Source: a virus. Taken from it: DNA of 40,741 bases. The stretch is from positions 1 to 40,741 of IMG/VR virus record IMGVR_UViG_3300028558_000051. One strand, given 5' to 3'. Below are positions 31,446-40,131 of this stretch, one piece after another. The translations under genes and the position numbers were made by a program. The notes below the pieces were generated by a model. It was not told the DNA's origin and ran no database searches. It was given only the letters and a program-made list of their open reading frames with translations. Each line of letters opens with the position of its first letter. Positions within the stretch are counted from its first letter, which is position 1.

Positions 31446-32894
31446 ATGGGATCACCGCCGCCCACAACCAATGTGCCCTTCCCGAGCTTCGGACCAAATG
31501 GCTTCGTGGCGCCGACTGAGGCGGCGATACTTGCCGGCGTTCAAGCCGACTGGCAGCAGGCTTTCGCCTCACAAGGCACGCTCAATTTCACCACGGCAGG
31601 CGGCTCGCAGACCAACCCGACGCCGCAGGGCCAGCTCACGACGTCCGAAACTGCCGTCATCGGCGACAATTTCGCGATGTTCCTATGGTTCTGTAACCAG
31701 GTCGATCCCGCTTTCAATTCCGGTCGGATGCAGGATGCGATCGGGCGCATCTATTTCATTTCTCGCATCGCTGGCGAGCCAACCGTGCAGCCGGTTCTCT
31801 GCAGCGGGTTACAGGGTGTGCAAATCCCGATCGGGTTGCTGGCAACGGATCAGGCCGGCAATCAATGGCTAAGCCAGGGTGAGGGGACCATACCCTCGGG
31901 CGGCTCGGTCACGCTCAATTTCGCCTGCGCCGTCAACGGCCCAACGACGGGACCTGTCAGTTTCACAAGCTTTCAGTCCGTCTTCGGCCTCGACAGCCTC
32001 ACGCCGACCGGTGATGCGGTTTTGGGGAGTTTGGTTGAATCGCCCTCGCAATTCGAGGCGCGGCGGTCGCAGTCAACGGGGAAGAATTCGCAAGGGCCGA
32101 TCAATTCGATCTATGCCAATGTGGCTGCTGTGCCAGGCGTGATTGATCTTTACTGCTTCGCCAACGACAGCAACTCACCCCAGACCATCGGCGGTGTGAC
32201 ACTCAATGCGCACGCGACCTATGTCTGCGTTCTTGGGGGATCGTCTGCCGCTGTGGCGCTTGCGGCGTGGCAGGGCAAGATGCCCGGCGCTCCCTGGTAC
32301 ACCTCGGGCAATACAAGCGTCATCGTCACTGATCCGAACCCGCTTTACGCCCCGCCAGCACCGACCTACACGGTCATGTTTGAAACTGCGCAGGTTGTGG
32401 CGTTTGTCGCGGTCGTGGTCCTGAAAAACAATGCCGGCATCCCGTCTAATGCGCTGCAACTCGTTCAGAATGCGATCATCGCGGCGTTCGCCGGCTTGGA
32501 CGGCGGGACACGCGCCAAGATAGGCTCGACGGTATTTGCCAGCCGCTATTACCCGGGCATCATGGCCCTTGGAAGCTGGGCGCAGATCGTCGATATCCAG
32601 CTCGGACTTAACGGTGCGGATGCGCAGTTCACCGGTTCGATTGCCGGCACAACACTGACAGTCTCCGGCGTGACCGGAACAATTGCAGCCGGCCAGCTTT
32701 TGCAGGACGCGTCAGGCGTCATCGCCAACGGCACGACAATCGTATCGGGCTCGGGAACGAGTTGGACCGTCTCGATTTCGCAGACTGTTTCGAGCGAACT
32801 CATGACCGGGACGACACTCGTCAATGACGTGACGGTGGACATCAATCAGTCGCCCGGCATATCGGCGGCAAATATCGCGCTGATCCTGGTCTGA
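31446..32894 (+). CDS. Baseplate J-like protein with beta insert
   Basis: The 482-aa product shows the J-protein pattern: TEAAILAGVQADWQQAFASQ, SETAVIGDNFAMFLWFCNQV, GRMQDAIGRIYFISRIAGEP and SPSQFEARRSQSTGKNSQGP, then a VALAAWQGKMPGAPWY-like segment. Residues ~393-465 carry one copy of the Gly/Thr/Ser-rich module (FTGSIAGTTLTVSGVTGTI ... TIVSGSGTSWTVSISQTVS) before the C-terminal VNDVTVDINQSPGISAANIA. J proteins link wedges to the sheath. The stop overlaps the next start (TGATG). Confidence 0.85.
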   Translation: MGSPPPTTNVPFPSFGPNGFVAPTEAAILAGVQADWQQAFASQGTLNFTTAGGSQTNPTPQGQLTTSETAVIGDNFAMFLWFCNQVDPAFNSGRMQDAIGRIYFISRIAGEPTVQPVLCSGLQGVQIPIGLLATDQAGNQWLSQGEGTIPSGGSVTLNFACAVNGPTTGPVSFTSFQSVFGLDSLTPTGDAVLGSLVESPSQFEARRSQSTGKNSQGPINSIYANVAAVPGVIDLYCFANDSNSPQTIGGVTLNAHATYVCVLGGSSAAVALAAWQGKMPGAPWYTSGNTSVIVTDPNPLYAPPAPTYTVMFETAQVVAFVAVVVLKNNAGIPSNALQLVQNAIIAAFAGLDGGTRAKIGSTVFASRYYPGIMALGSWAQIVDIQLGLNGADAQFTGSIAGTTLTVSGVTGTIAAGQLLQDASGVIANGTTIVSGSGTSWTVSISQTVSSELMTGTTLVNDVTVDINQSPGISAANIALILV

Positions 32895-33499
32895 TGCAGC
32901 AGTTAAGCCAAACGGTCATTTCGCAATATGACAGCGATCCGGTCACGGATGCGTTGGTTGCTTCTTTTGGGCAGGCGATCAACCCGGATTATTTGTTCGA
33001 GCAGTTCTATAGCCTGATCTGGAACGCGCTCGATCCCAACAATACGTCCATCGACCCCACCAGCACCATCGGCTACGGCCTTGATGTATGGGGCAGAATT
33101 GTCGGGGTGGGGCGTGTGGTCACCGGAAATGCGGGACCGTTTCTTGGTTTCAGCAACAACGACACCAGCGAGGCGAGCGGTAATCCATTCGGCTTCGGCA
33201 TCTTCTATAACGGCGAGAATACCACCGTAAATTTTACGCTCACAAACCAATCCTATCGACTATTGATCCTCGCCAAAGCTGCGGCGAACATTACTGGCGA
33301 CTCGGTTCCGGAGATTAATCAAATTCTGCTCAACCTGTTTCCTAATCGAGGGAATTGCTGGGTGCAGGACAATCAAGACATGACGATGACCTACACCTTT
33401 TCGTTTCCGCTCCAGCCTTTTGAAGTCGCCATTCTCGAAAATTCAGGAGTGTTCCCAACACCAACTGGCGTTCGGGCGCTCTTTTTGTTTCCGTCATAG
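32894..33499 (+). CDS. Baseplate protein, DUF2612-like
   Basis: The 201-aa product begins MQQLSQTVISQYDSDPVTDA and has TIGYGLDVWGRIVGVGRVV near residue 60 and YRLLILAKAAANITGDSVPE near residue 120, followed by INQILLNLFPNRGNCWVQDN. These are the landmarks of DUF2612 proteins, encoded after baseplate J and thought to connect the baseplate to fibres (gpI-like role). The gene is coupled to the J gene and is followed by the first fibre gene. Confidence 0.8.
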   Translation: MQQLSQTVISQYDSDPVTDALVASFGQAINPDYLFEQFYSLIWNALDPNNTSIDPTSTIGYGLDVWGRIVGVGRVVTGNAGPFLGFSNNDTSEASGNPFGFGIFYNGENTTVNFTLTNQSYRLLILAKAAANITGDSVPEINQILLNLFPNRGNCWVQDNQDMTMTYTFSFPLQPFEVAILENSGVFPTPTGVRALFLFPS

Positions 33500-33508
33500 G
33501 GAAAAATC

Positions 33509-34498
33509 ATGGACGCAAGTAGTATCCCCTACAAAATTCCAGCACCATTTGCCTCGGGCAATCTTTCGAATGCGACGGTTCCAATCCCCACGGCCGCGCA
33601 ACCCAATGGGTTCGCATCATGGAACGAGGGATGGGGGATCATCAATGCCACCAACCCGAGCGCGGGCGGCATCCCACCTCGGTGGCAAGATTTTCTCGGG
33701 ATATTCTATATCTGCTCGGCATGGCTGCAATGGGTGCAAGCTGGGGGTGCTCCCGTTGCTTACGACAGCGCATTCCAAATCACAATCGGCGGCTATCCCA
33801 ACGGCGCTGTTGTCGCCTCCGCAACATATGCCGGCGTTTACTGGGTGTCCACAATCGACAATAATTTGTCCGATCCAGATACCGGCGGAGCAAATTGGGA
33901 AACATTTCCCCAACATGGCTCGCTAATATTTACAGCTAGCGGAACATTCACCCCCCCGCTGCCATACTTTTATGCTGAAGGATGGGGAGGTGGCGGCGGT
34001 GGCGGCGGTGCAACTAGCAATATAGCGGTGGGGGGGACCGGTGGCGGTGGTGGTGGTTATTTCTATGGACTTTTCACTTGTACGCCAAGAAGCACATTCA
34101 CAATCACTATTGGTCTCGGCGGGACTGGCGGTTCGGCTTTCGGGGGAAACGGAGCAAATGGCACGGCCACTTCGCTAGGATCGCTTGCGACAGCGACTGG
34201 CGGCATGGGGGGCGTCGGCAATGGTAGCATTCCTGCCTTAGGGGGCAATGCCGTTGGTGGTCAAATTCAGTGCTCCGGTGTAGATGGCGGTTTCAGTTAT
34301 TCCATTGGCGACGGTTCTTATCTCGGTGGAATAGGCGGGTCTTCCTATAAGGGACCACCTCCTTCGCCGAATAATAGTGCGGAAGGTCATCCGGGAAATT
34401 ATCCCGGCGTCGGCGGTAACGGATCATCCGGAAACGCCAGTGGCGGTGGGTCCCCCGGTGGCGATGGAGCCAACGGCCAAATTAACGTGTGGTGGTAA
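33509..34498 (+). CDS. Glycine-rich tail fibre/adhesin
   Basis: The 329-aa product has a virion-attachment-type N-terminus without signal peptide (MDASSIPYKIPAPFASGNLS, then WNEGWGIINATNPSAGGIPP). A middle part reads VYWVSTIDNNLSDPDTGGAN, a short carbohydrate-binding-like phrase. From ~residue 148 it has a FTASGTFTPPLPYFYAEGWG strand pair followed by long Gly-rich runs. That arrangement corresponds to the glycine-rich domain in the exported protein at 17904, so one fold appears both on a virion protein and on an exported one. It probably binds the host surface. Confidence 0.72.
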   Translation: MDASSIPYKIPAPFASGNLSNATVPIPTAAQPNGFASWNEGWGIINATNPSAGGIPPRWQDFLGIFYICSAWLQWVQAGGAPVAYDSAFQITIGGYPNGAVVASATYAGVYWVSTIDNNLSDPDTGGANWETFPQHGSLIFTASGTFTPPLPYFYAEGWGGGGGGGGATSNIAVGGTGGGGGGYFYGLFTCTPRSTFTITIGLGGTGGSAFGGNGANGTATSLGSLATATGGMGGVGNGSIPALGGNAVGGQIQCSGVDGGFSYSIGDGSYLGGIGGSSYKGPPPSPNNSAEGHPGNYPGVGGNGSSGNASGGGSPGGDGANGQINVWW

Positions 34499-34500
34499 AC

Positions 34501-35031
34501 ATGGCATTGTTCGCTCTGGTGGCCAACGGCAAAATCTGCCAACTTTCCGCAGCTATGTTTCCTGTCGCCCCGCCGATGCAGTGGACGACAGATGTCAGCC
34601 GTATTTCGCCCCAACCGCAAGATGGATGGTCCGCGACTTTAAACGGCCAAACGTGGATATTTGATGCTCCCCCCTCCCCTCCGTCGCCGACATTGGCGCA
34701 GCAAGCGCGGGGGGCGGCGATCGGCGGTCTAATTGTGGCTCTGTCCGGTAGCGTAGCGCTGGCCGCAACACTGTTTCCGACCGATCGGGTGACGCAGCAG
34801 AAACTCAGCGCAGTGGTGACGACGATCGCTGCGACCGGCACTTTCCCTGGCGGCGCGACGAGCTATCCGCTCAAGGACGCGGACGGAGGATGGCATACGC
34901 TGACGATCGATCAGTACAAGGTGGTTGCGGGAGCTATCGCCGCTTATGTCGCCGCCTGCGATCTGATCGCCGATGGCAACCCCCTGAGCGCGACCGAACT
35001 TCCGGCGAGCATTGTCAGCCTGACGGTCTGA
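34501..35031 (+). CDS. Fibre-associated protein, DUF4376-like C-terminus
   Basis: ATG 34501 (MALFALVANGKICQLSAAMF) lies three bases after the fibre stop. The 176-aa product has ISPQPQDGWSATLNGQTWIF in the N-terminal half and an Ala-rich helix (GGLIVALSGSVALAATLF). The C-terminal ~65 residues (SYPLKDADGGWHTLTIDQYK, VVAGAIAAYVAACDLIADG) resemble the DUF4376-type domain found in fibre-assembly or fibre-end proteins. A chaperone role for the glycine-rich fibre is plausible but not shown. 35032-35119 contains no gene. Confidence 0.6.
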   Translation: MALFALVANGKICQLSAAMFPVAPPMQWTTDVSRISPQPQDGWSATLNGQTWIFDAPPSPPSPTLAQQARGAAIGGLIVALSGSVALAATLFPTDRVTQQKLSAVVTTIAATGTFPGGATSYPLKDADGGWHTLTIDQYKVVAGAIAAYVAACDLIADGNPLSATELPASIVSLTV

Positions 35032-35119
35032 TCTTCACGCCTAGCGCCGTATGCCTTAGGCGCATTATGCGGAACGCAGATGCGCTGCGTCAAACGATCA
35101 TAGTCGAAAAGAACATATC

Positions 35120-36268
35120 ATGCGATTTCTTGTCATGATTGTGTTGCTGGGTATTGCGTCTACAGCAAATGCCCAAAGCGGCTGCCCACAGAACCAGTCA
35201 CCGCCGATATCGGGCGGCGGCAGTGTCTTTGGCGCGATTGTTTCGCAATGGAAGCAATTTTTTGCCGCTAAGATCGACGCCATTAACGGATGCTCGGTCA
35301 ACTTGAACTTGATCAATCCTACATTAAACGGAATAACCATAACAGCGTATCTGCCATTAGCCGGCGGGACAATGAGCGGTGGTATCGTGATGGGGAATCA
35401 CGATATCACGGGCGCCGGGACGGTCGATGCCTCAACGCTCAAGCAAGGCGGCGCAGCCTTGACGAGCTTGTTCTCCCCTCTCGCCGGAAGTTCCAGCCTG
35501 ACAACCGTTGGCACCATCGGTTCCGGCACCTGGAACGGTGTTCCGATCGACACGGCTCATGGCGGCACGAATGCCACCTCACAAACGACGAACGGAGTCG
35601 CTTACTACGACGGCACGAAATTGGTGACGGACGGGGCTTTGACGTGGGACGGAACTACATTGGAGATAGGATCGAACCCCGTCTATACGGTTTCCGGCTC
35701 GACCACCAACGGCAACTGCGTCGAATTTGGGGCCGGACATATCTTAGCCGATACCGGAAGTCCTTGCGGCTCCGGCGGCGGTGGAGGCGGTTCAGTCACG
35801 AGTGTCGGCCTGAACTTGCCGAGCAGTATTTTTGCTGTCTCTGGTACTCCTGTCACGACCAGCGGTGTACTGACCGGCACTCTTCAGACGCAAAGCGCCA
35901 ACACAGTATTTGCCGGACCGTCTTCAGGCGCGGCCGCTGCGCCGACCTTTCGGTCTTTGACCACCGCCGATCTTCCTACATCGGTTTCGTCCGGTGTTGT
36001 GGCGACGGGGTCGACACAGGGAACAGCCGCAGCTCTCACGGCGAGTGTCAATGTGATCAACACGGTAGCGTCGGGCACCGGGGTGATCGATAGCGCTGCG
36101 ACCAATATTCCGGTCCGAGTGCTTAATCGTGGCGCCAACGTACTGAACTTCTATCCGCCGTCCGGCGCTCAGATCGAGAGTTTCGGCACGAACAATCCCG
36201 TCATCGTCGCCGTTGGTGGGTCCACTACAGTGTTATGTATCTCGTCAACTCAATGTTGGAGTTATTAA
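35120..36268 (+). CDS. Exported tail fibre-like protein, 382 aa
   Basis: The N-terminus is a signal peptide: MRFLVMIVLLGIASTANA then QSGCPQN. After a stretch with VSQWKQFFAAKIDAINGCSV the body has fibre-shaft features (LPLAGGTMSGGIVMGNHDIT, TVGTIGSGTWNGVPIDTAHG, GGTNATSQTTNG). Residues ~225-290 contain the SVTSVGLNLPSSIFAVSGTP domain followed by QTQSANTVFAGPSSGAAAAP, a common phage fibre domain. DNA of this part (35798-35978) is very similar to 39058-39238. The C-terminal ~90 residues (NFYPPSGAQIESFGTNNPVI) look like a beta-sandwich tip. Confidence 0.75.
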   Translation: MRFLVMIVLLGIASTANAQSGCPQNQSPPISGGGSVFGAIVSQWKQFFAAKIDAINGCSVNLNLINPTLNGITITAYLPLAGGTMSGGIVMGNHDITGAGTVDASTLKQGGAALTSLFSPLAGSSSLTTVGTIGSGTWNGVPIDTAHGGTNATSQTTNGVAYYDGTKLVTDGALTWDGTTLEIGSNPVYTVSGSTTNGNCVEFGAGHILADTGSPCGSGGGGGGSVTSVGLNLPSSIFAVSGTPVTTSGVLTGTLQTQSANTVFAGPSSGAAAAPTFRSLTTADLPTSVSSGVVATGSTQGTAAALTASVNVINTVASGTGVIDSAATNIPVRVLNRGANVLNFYPPSGAQIESFGTNNPVIVAVGGSTTVLCISSTQCWSY

Positions 36269-36272
36269 TCCA

Positions 36273-37859
36273 ATGGACAGCAATCTGCTGACTGCAACAT
36301 ATGTCACCCCTGAGAACTTCGGCGCGAAAGGTGACGGATCGACCGATGATACAGCCGCTATACAGGCGGCGGACACCTGGGCGCGTGCGCACGGGAACAT
36401 GATGGTCTTGTTCTCGGCCAAGACCTATATGGTATCACAGTTAGTTGTCTATAGTGGCACGAACTGGATGGGAACCGGGCTACCGATGGGAGCCAACGAT
36501 ACGTCATTCACGCCGCCAATAGCAGGAACGATCATTCGGCAGATCGTGGGATCGAATACCGATCTAATTTATGGCGTCAACAGCAATTTAAATTGGGGCA
36601 CCCTCAATCCCGTTAATCCTCCCGTTCGATATTCCCTCCAGCGACTGTGCCTGGATGGCAATTGGAACAACGGTGCCGGAAACGTCTCGGGGCATGGTAT
36701 AGCGATCTTCGGCAACGCCCCATTGATGAAAGATCTCTACATTTGCAACGTTGCTGGGTGCGGCATTCGTCATGCGTGGAGCGCACAGCACGATCCGACC
36801 CACACCCAAGGGTTCGAATTGTTCTCATCGGCGTACTGGGAGAATATTTCAATCGACACGTGCGGGCAGCACGGATGGTGGGACGGCGGTCCGACTGACG
36901 GAAACGTTAACTTCTGTTACATCGTTGATTCCAGCCGCAGTGCGAATAACGCCTATGACGGATTATACGCGGATTCCGGCAGCGACCTTTATTGGTTTAA
37001 TTTGCATCCATGGACGCGCCATTCTACGGCAGGGTTCGCCACGATCCGCTCACGGTATGCCCTCAACTGTCGCCCAGGGAGCAACAACACTTTCGCTGCC
37101 TGCCAGTTCGAAGGCGCCTATAGCGCGCCAGTAAATATATCTGGGAGCAACAATAAATTCGACTCGAATTGCAGTTTTTATGGTTCGGTCACGGGCGTTG
37201 TCATAAACATGAACACCCAGGCCAGCGGTAACATCGTGAAGGGATATGTCAACGGAAACCCGGTTAGCGGATTCCCCGCGGCGACCGGGATTCTCATTTC
37301 CAGCACACCTGGCGATGTGGTGGCAAACAACATTATCGACGTCAATTTCAGCGGAACCGGCCCGGCAATCACGGTCGGGACTGCCAGTAACTCCAATATC
37401 GTCAAAATCTCGGGCATCGGCGTGATGACGCCCCCTTGCTATGCTGGAACGTGGAGTCAAACTGATTATTACAAAATTATCAATGGCAATACGACCTTTA
37501 CTAATGGTCACTACCAGAGCTCCGTTGCTGTCGCGTCAGGACCTTTCATAAGCAGTGCCGTGACAACCAATATTCTCAGTATGACAGTAAGCCCGGGAAC
37601 TTGGTTAATATGGGGAAGTGTCGCAGTCGGAACGACGACAGCAACAAGTATAGCCGGCGGATTTGGCACAACAAGCGGGGTCTTGCCTGTGGGAACGACC
37701 GGACAGCTCCGAAACACCGCTGGCAGCAGCAGTCCGGTCGATGCTGGGCAGGCGGTGATGACATTCACGGTCTCGACGACTGTTTATTTGATGATTAATG
37801 CCGTGTTCGGTGGCGGTTCCATCCGAGCCGGCGGCGAGCTGCAAGTGCAGAGATTGTGA
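36273..37859 (+). CDS. Beta-helix tailspike (pectate lyase 3 type)
   Basis: ATG 36273 (MDSNLLTATYVTPENFGAKG) gives 528 aa. Residues ~14-35 carry the entry motif of the pectate-lyase-3 fold, NFGAKGDGSTDDTAAIQAAD. The middle is a right-handed beta-helix with many N/S/G turns (NVSGHGIAIFGNAPLMKDLY, YDGLYADSGSDLYWFN). The C-terminal ~110 residues (ILSMTVSPGTWLIWGSVAVG ... GGELQVQRL) form a trimer-tip domain also found at the end of the broken gene 38981-40131. It probably degrades or binds a surface glycan. It has no signal peptide, unlike the gene just upstream. Confidence 0.8.
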   Translation: MDSNLLTATYVTPENFGAKGDGSTDDTAAIQAADTWARAHGNMMVLFSAKTYMVSQLVVYSGTNWMGTGLPMGANDTSFTPPIAGTIIRQIVGSNTDLIYGVNSNLNWGTLNPVNPPVRYSLQRLCLDGNWNNGAGNVSGHGIAIFGNAPLMKDLYICNVAGCGIRHAWSAQHDPTHTQGFELFSSAYWENISIDTCGQHGWWDGGPTDGNVNFCYIVDSSRSANNAYDGLYADSGSDLYWFNLHPWTRHSTAGFATIRSRYALNCRPGSNNTFAACQFEGAYSAPVNISGSNNKFDSNCSFYGSVTGVVINMNTQASGNIVKGYVNGNPVSGFPAATGILISSTPGDVVANNIIDVNFSGTGPAITVGTASNSNIVKISGIGVMTPPCYAGTWSQTDYYKIINGNTTFTNGHYQSSVAVASGPFISSAVTTNILSMTVSPGTWLIWGSVAVGTTTATSIAGGFGTTSGVLPVGTTGQLRNTAGSSSPVDAGQAVMTFTVSTTVYLMINAVFGGGSIRAGGELQVQRL

Positions 37860-37887
37860 CGCAAGATGTGATCCGCCATCATCACCG

Positions 37888-38745
37888 CTATATTAGATCG
37901 TGCATATACGGCAATGATGCAAAAATACGTCCCACAAAGAACGGCACAACCCAAAATCCAGATTCATCCAGCACGAGCTCTCTATTGAAGCGATTGGCTT
38001 CCGCATGGGCTGGAAGATATGCTAAACGTCCTTGCTTTTTGAGTGCGGCGTTGGGTTCGTAAAATCGTTCGCGGGTATGAGCCTCTTCCGACTGGCGCTG
38101 ATGTGCGCCCCACCCCGCGGTCAAAGCGTGATCGGACCAAGCCATATTCCTGGTGAATCGCAGCCGATTAATTGCGATTTCGTAGTCGGCCCATTTTGTG
38201 TGAAAAAGCCATAATGCCGGATCAGCGTGAACCGGCTTATCGCTAGCATGGAAACCTTCGGACCAGCGCGTCGGCTCTCTTACGATCACCGGCTTGCACA
38301 TGGGCGATCGAAATTCGAACGCCGTACGCTGAGATAATATGGGACGAGCCGGATCGAGTGCAGGCTCCTTTTCGCGTTGATGAACGATATTAAAACCAAC
38401 GGGGCGACTGAAAGGGCTGCTCATCGAGCTGACGTATTCCGTGATAGTCGTAAAAACATGCGGATCGGGGACAATCAATTCGTCGGAATCGGTATAAATC
38501 ACAGCGTCAAAATGTCGGAGAAAATACCGCTGCACATCATTTACAAAATTAACGCGAGCGGCATCGTCAAATGGAGAGCGCGGGAGTCGAAGACGTTCAG
38601 CCGGGGCAATGTTTTCAGTACTCCCATCATCCGAACCATGATCGATCACCAAAAGATGCTTAACATGCCGCTGATAATGCCGCATCCATCGCTGTAAGTT
38701 AGAGCCATCATTATACACCATGGTCATTACAACAACGTTCAGCAT
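37888..38745 (-). CDS. Glycosyltransferase family 2-like protein
   Basis: The 285-aa product begins MLNVVVMTMVYNDGSNLQRW, with HLLVIDHGSDDGSTENIAP and the metal/nucleotide-sugar motif AVIYTDSDELIVPDP near residue 85, as in glycosyltransferase 2/92-like enzymes (N-E-ggnL..W..hy). The C-terminal half contains ALWLFHTKWADYEIAINRLR. There is no membrane segment. It converges on the tailspike gene. An antisense sugar-transfer gene beside receptor-binding genes suggests modification of host surface glycan during lysogeny, which is inference. Confidence 0.8.
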   Translation of the reverse strand: MLNVVVMTMVYNDGSNLQRWMRHYQRHVKHLLVIDHGSDDGSTENIAPAERLRLPRSPFDDAARVNFVNDVQRYFLRHFDAVIYTDSDELIVPDPHVFTTITEYVSSMSSPFSRPVGFNIVHQREKEPALDPARPILSQRTAFEFRSPMCKPVIVREPTRWSEGFHASDKPVHADPALWLFHTKWADYEIAINRLRFTRNMAWSDHALTAGWGAHQRQSEEAHTRERFYEPNAALKKQGRLAYLPAHAEANRFNRELVLDESGFWVVPFFVGRIFASLPYMHDLI

Positions 38746-38980
38746 CTGTGGATTCCCTGATTAACTGAGAACAAAGTGCTGTCCTGCCTAGAATCCATAG
38801 CCACGTAGCTGCCCAGGCAACGTACTCTGTCTCGCCGACCGCAGCATCGTCTCATTCAGGTCAGGTGCGGGGCGCTTATGGTGGCCGGGTCATTATATTA
38901 CGAAGACTCTGGCTACAGGGTCGGCAATGGCAGCAACGACGCCCATCTACATAACCCCACTGTACTGAGGAAGGTCCGTG
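38746..38980. other. Intergenic region upstream of the decayed fibre set
   Basis: About 235 bases between the start of the antisense glycosyltransferase gene and the next fibre gene. No coding frame is convincing. Both flanking genes are transcribed away from it, so it should hold promoters for both, but I see no clear -35/-10 pair. A GAGGAAGG ribosome site lies at 38967-38974 just before ATG 38981. Confidence 0.5.
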
Positions 38981-40131
38981 ATGAGGATCCTCGCGCTTGC
39001 ATGCATCATCTTTCTGATGGCGTTCTCGCTAGCTAAAGCACAAAGCGGCGGAACGGTCACGAGCGTTGGCCTGAACTTGCCGAGCAGCGTCTTTGCGGTC
39101 TCGGGTACCCCGGTGACGACGAGCGGGACACTAACCGGCACTCTCCAGACGCAAAGCGCCAACACAGTATTCGCCGGGCCGTCCTCCGGCGCGGCCGCCA
39201 CGCCGACCTTTCGGTCGCTGGTCACGGCCGATCTGCCGAGCACCGTGTTATCTGGTCCGGGGTCGTCCACCTCTGGCTACATCCCGACGTGGAACGGCAC
39301 CACTGGAAACGCCCTCGGCGCCGGCATCGCCGTGCCAGTGCCGGTGGCCAGCGGCGGTACGGGGGCTACATCGCTGAGCACCGCGTTCGATGGCGCGTAC
39401 TGCTCGACCGTGGGCTACCTACTGGTCCGCTTTACTGGCTCGTGGACGTGCGGCAAGGGAGTCCCTGCTAACCCGGTCTGGTGGGGCGCGGACCCCACGG
39501 GGACAGCGGACTCGACGTCGGCATCTTCATCGCCAGCGCGGCACCGGGGACCGTGTTCACAAGCAACTTCTTTGAAGACCTGCAAGACGGCATCCTCCTG
39601 GCCTCCGGTTCATCCGGCGTGCTCAGCGCGAACAACACGTTTGTCGGCAACACGACGGACATCGGCGACGTAGGTTCTAGCAACCCGAAGACCTACACGA
39701 CCACCGGAACGGCATATTGGACGAGCGGCACCCAGTCGGGGCAGAATCCGCCGGCCGGTTACGTGGGCGAGTATGTCTCCAACGCCGCGAGCGGGGTCTT
39801 CGTCCCAGGCAGCGCTACCCCCATCACGAATGTTACGCTCACGCCCGGCGATTGGGATGTGACCGCTACCGTGACGGTCACGCCCACCGGGACGATCCAG
39901 TCCGCGGCGGGCGGCGTCAATACCACGACGTCGATGCCCTCGGTCATCTCCAGCGGACGCGCCTTCTCGCAGGTCGTGGCCACCGACACGGCCACGGAGC
40001 AGGCGTTCGTGCTGATGCCGTCGAGGTTCAACGTAACATCGTCTACGACGGTCTACTGCCTGGCATCGGCGTCGATCACCTCCGGCGCGGTGTCAGGCGG
40101 GTGCTATCTACGCGCGCGGAGGCTGCCGTGA
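38981..40131 (+). pseudogene. Exported fibre/tailspike gene with internal out-of-frame deletion
   Basis: ATG 38981 starts a signal peptide (MRILALACIIFLMAFSLAKA then QSGG), followed by the TSVGLNLPSSVFAVSGTPVT fibre domain, a VPVASGGTGATSLSTAFDGA shaft repeat and WWGADPTGTADSTSA, the entry motif of a pectate-lyase-3 beta-helix. At ~39510-39525 this frame turns to nonsense, while the -1 frame becomes coding (VGIFIASAAPGTVFTSNFFE ... LSANNTFVGNTTDIGDV) and ends with the NVTLTPGDWDVTATVTVTP tip domain at 40131. Nearly all of the beta-helix is missing. A deletion that changed the frame explains this; as it stands, the first frame stops at 39673. Confidence 0.75.
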
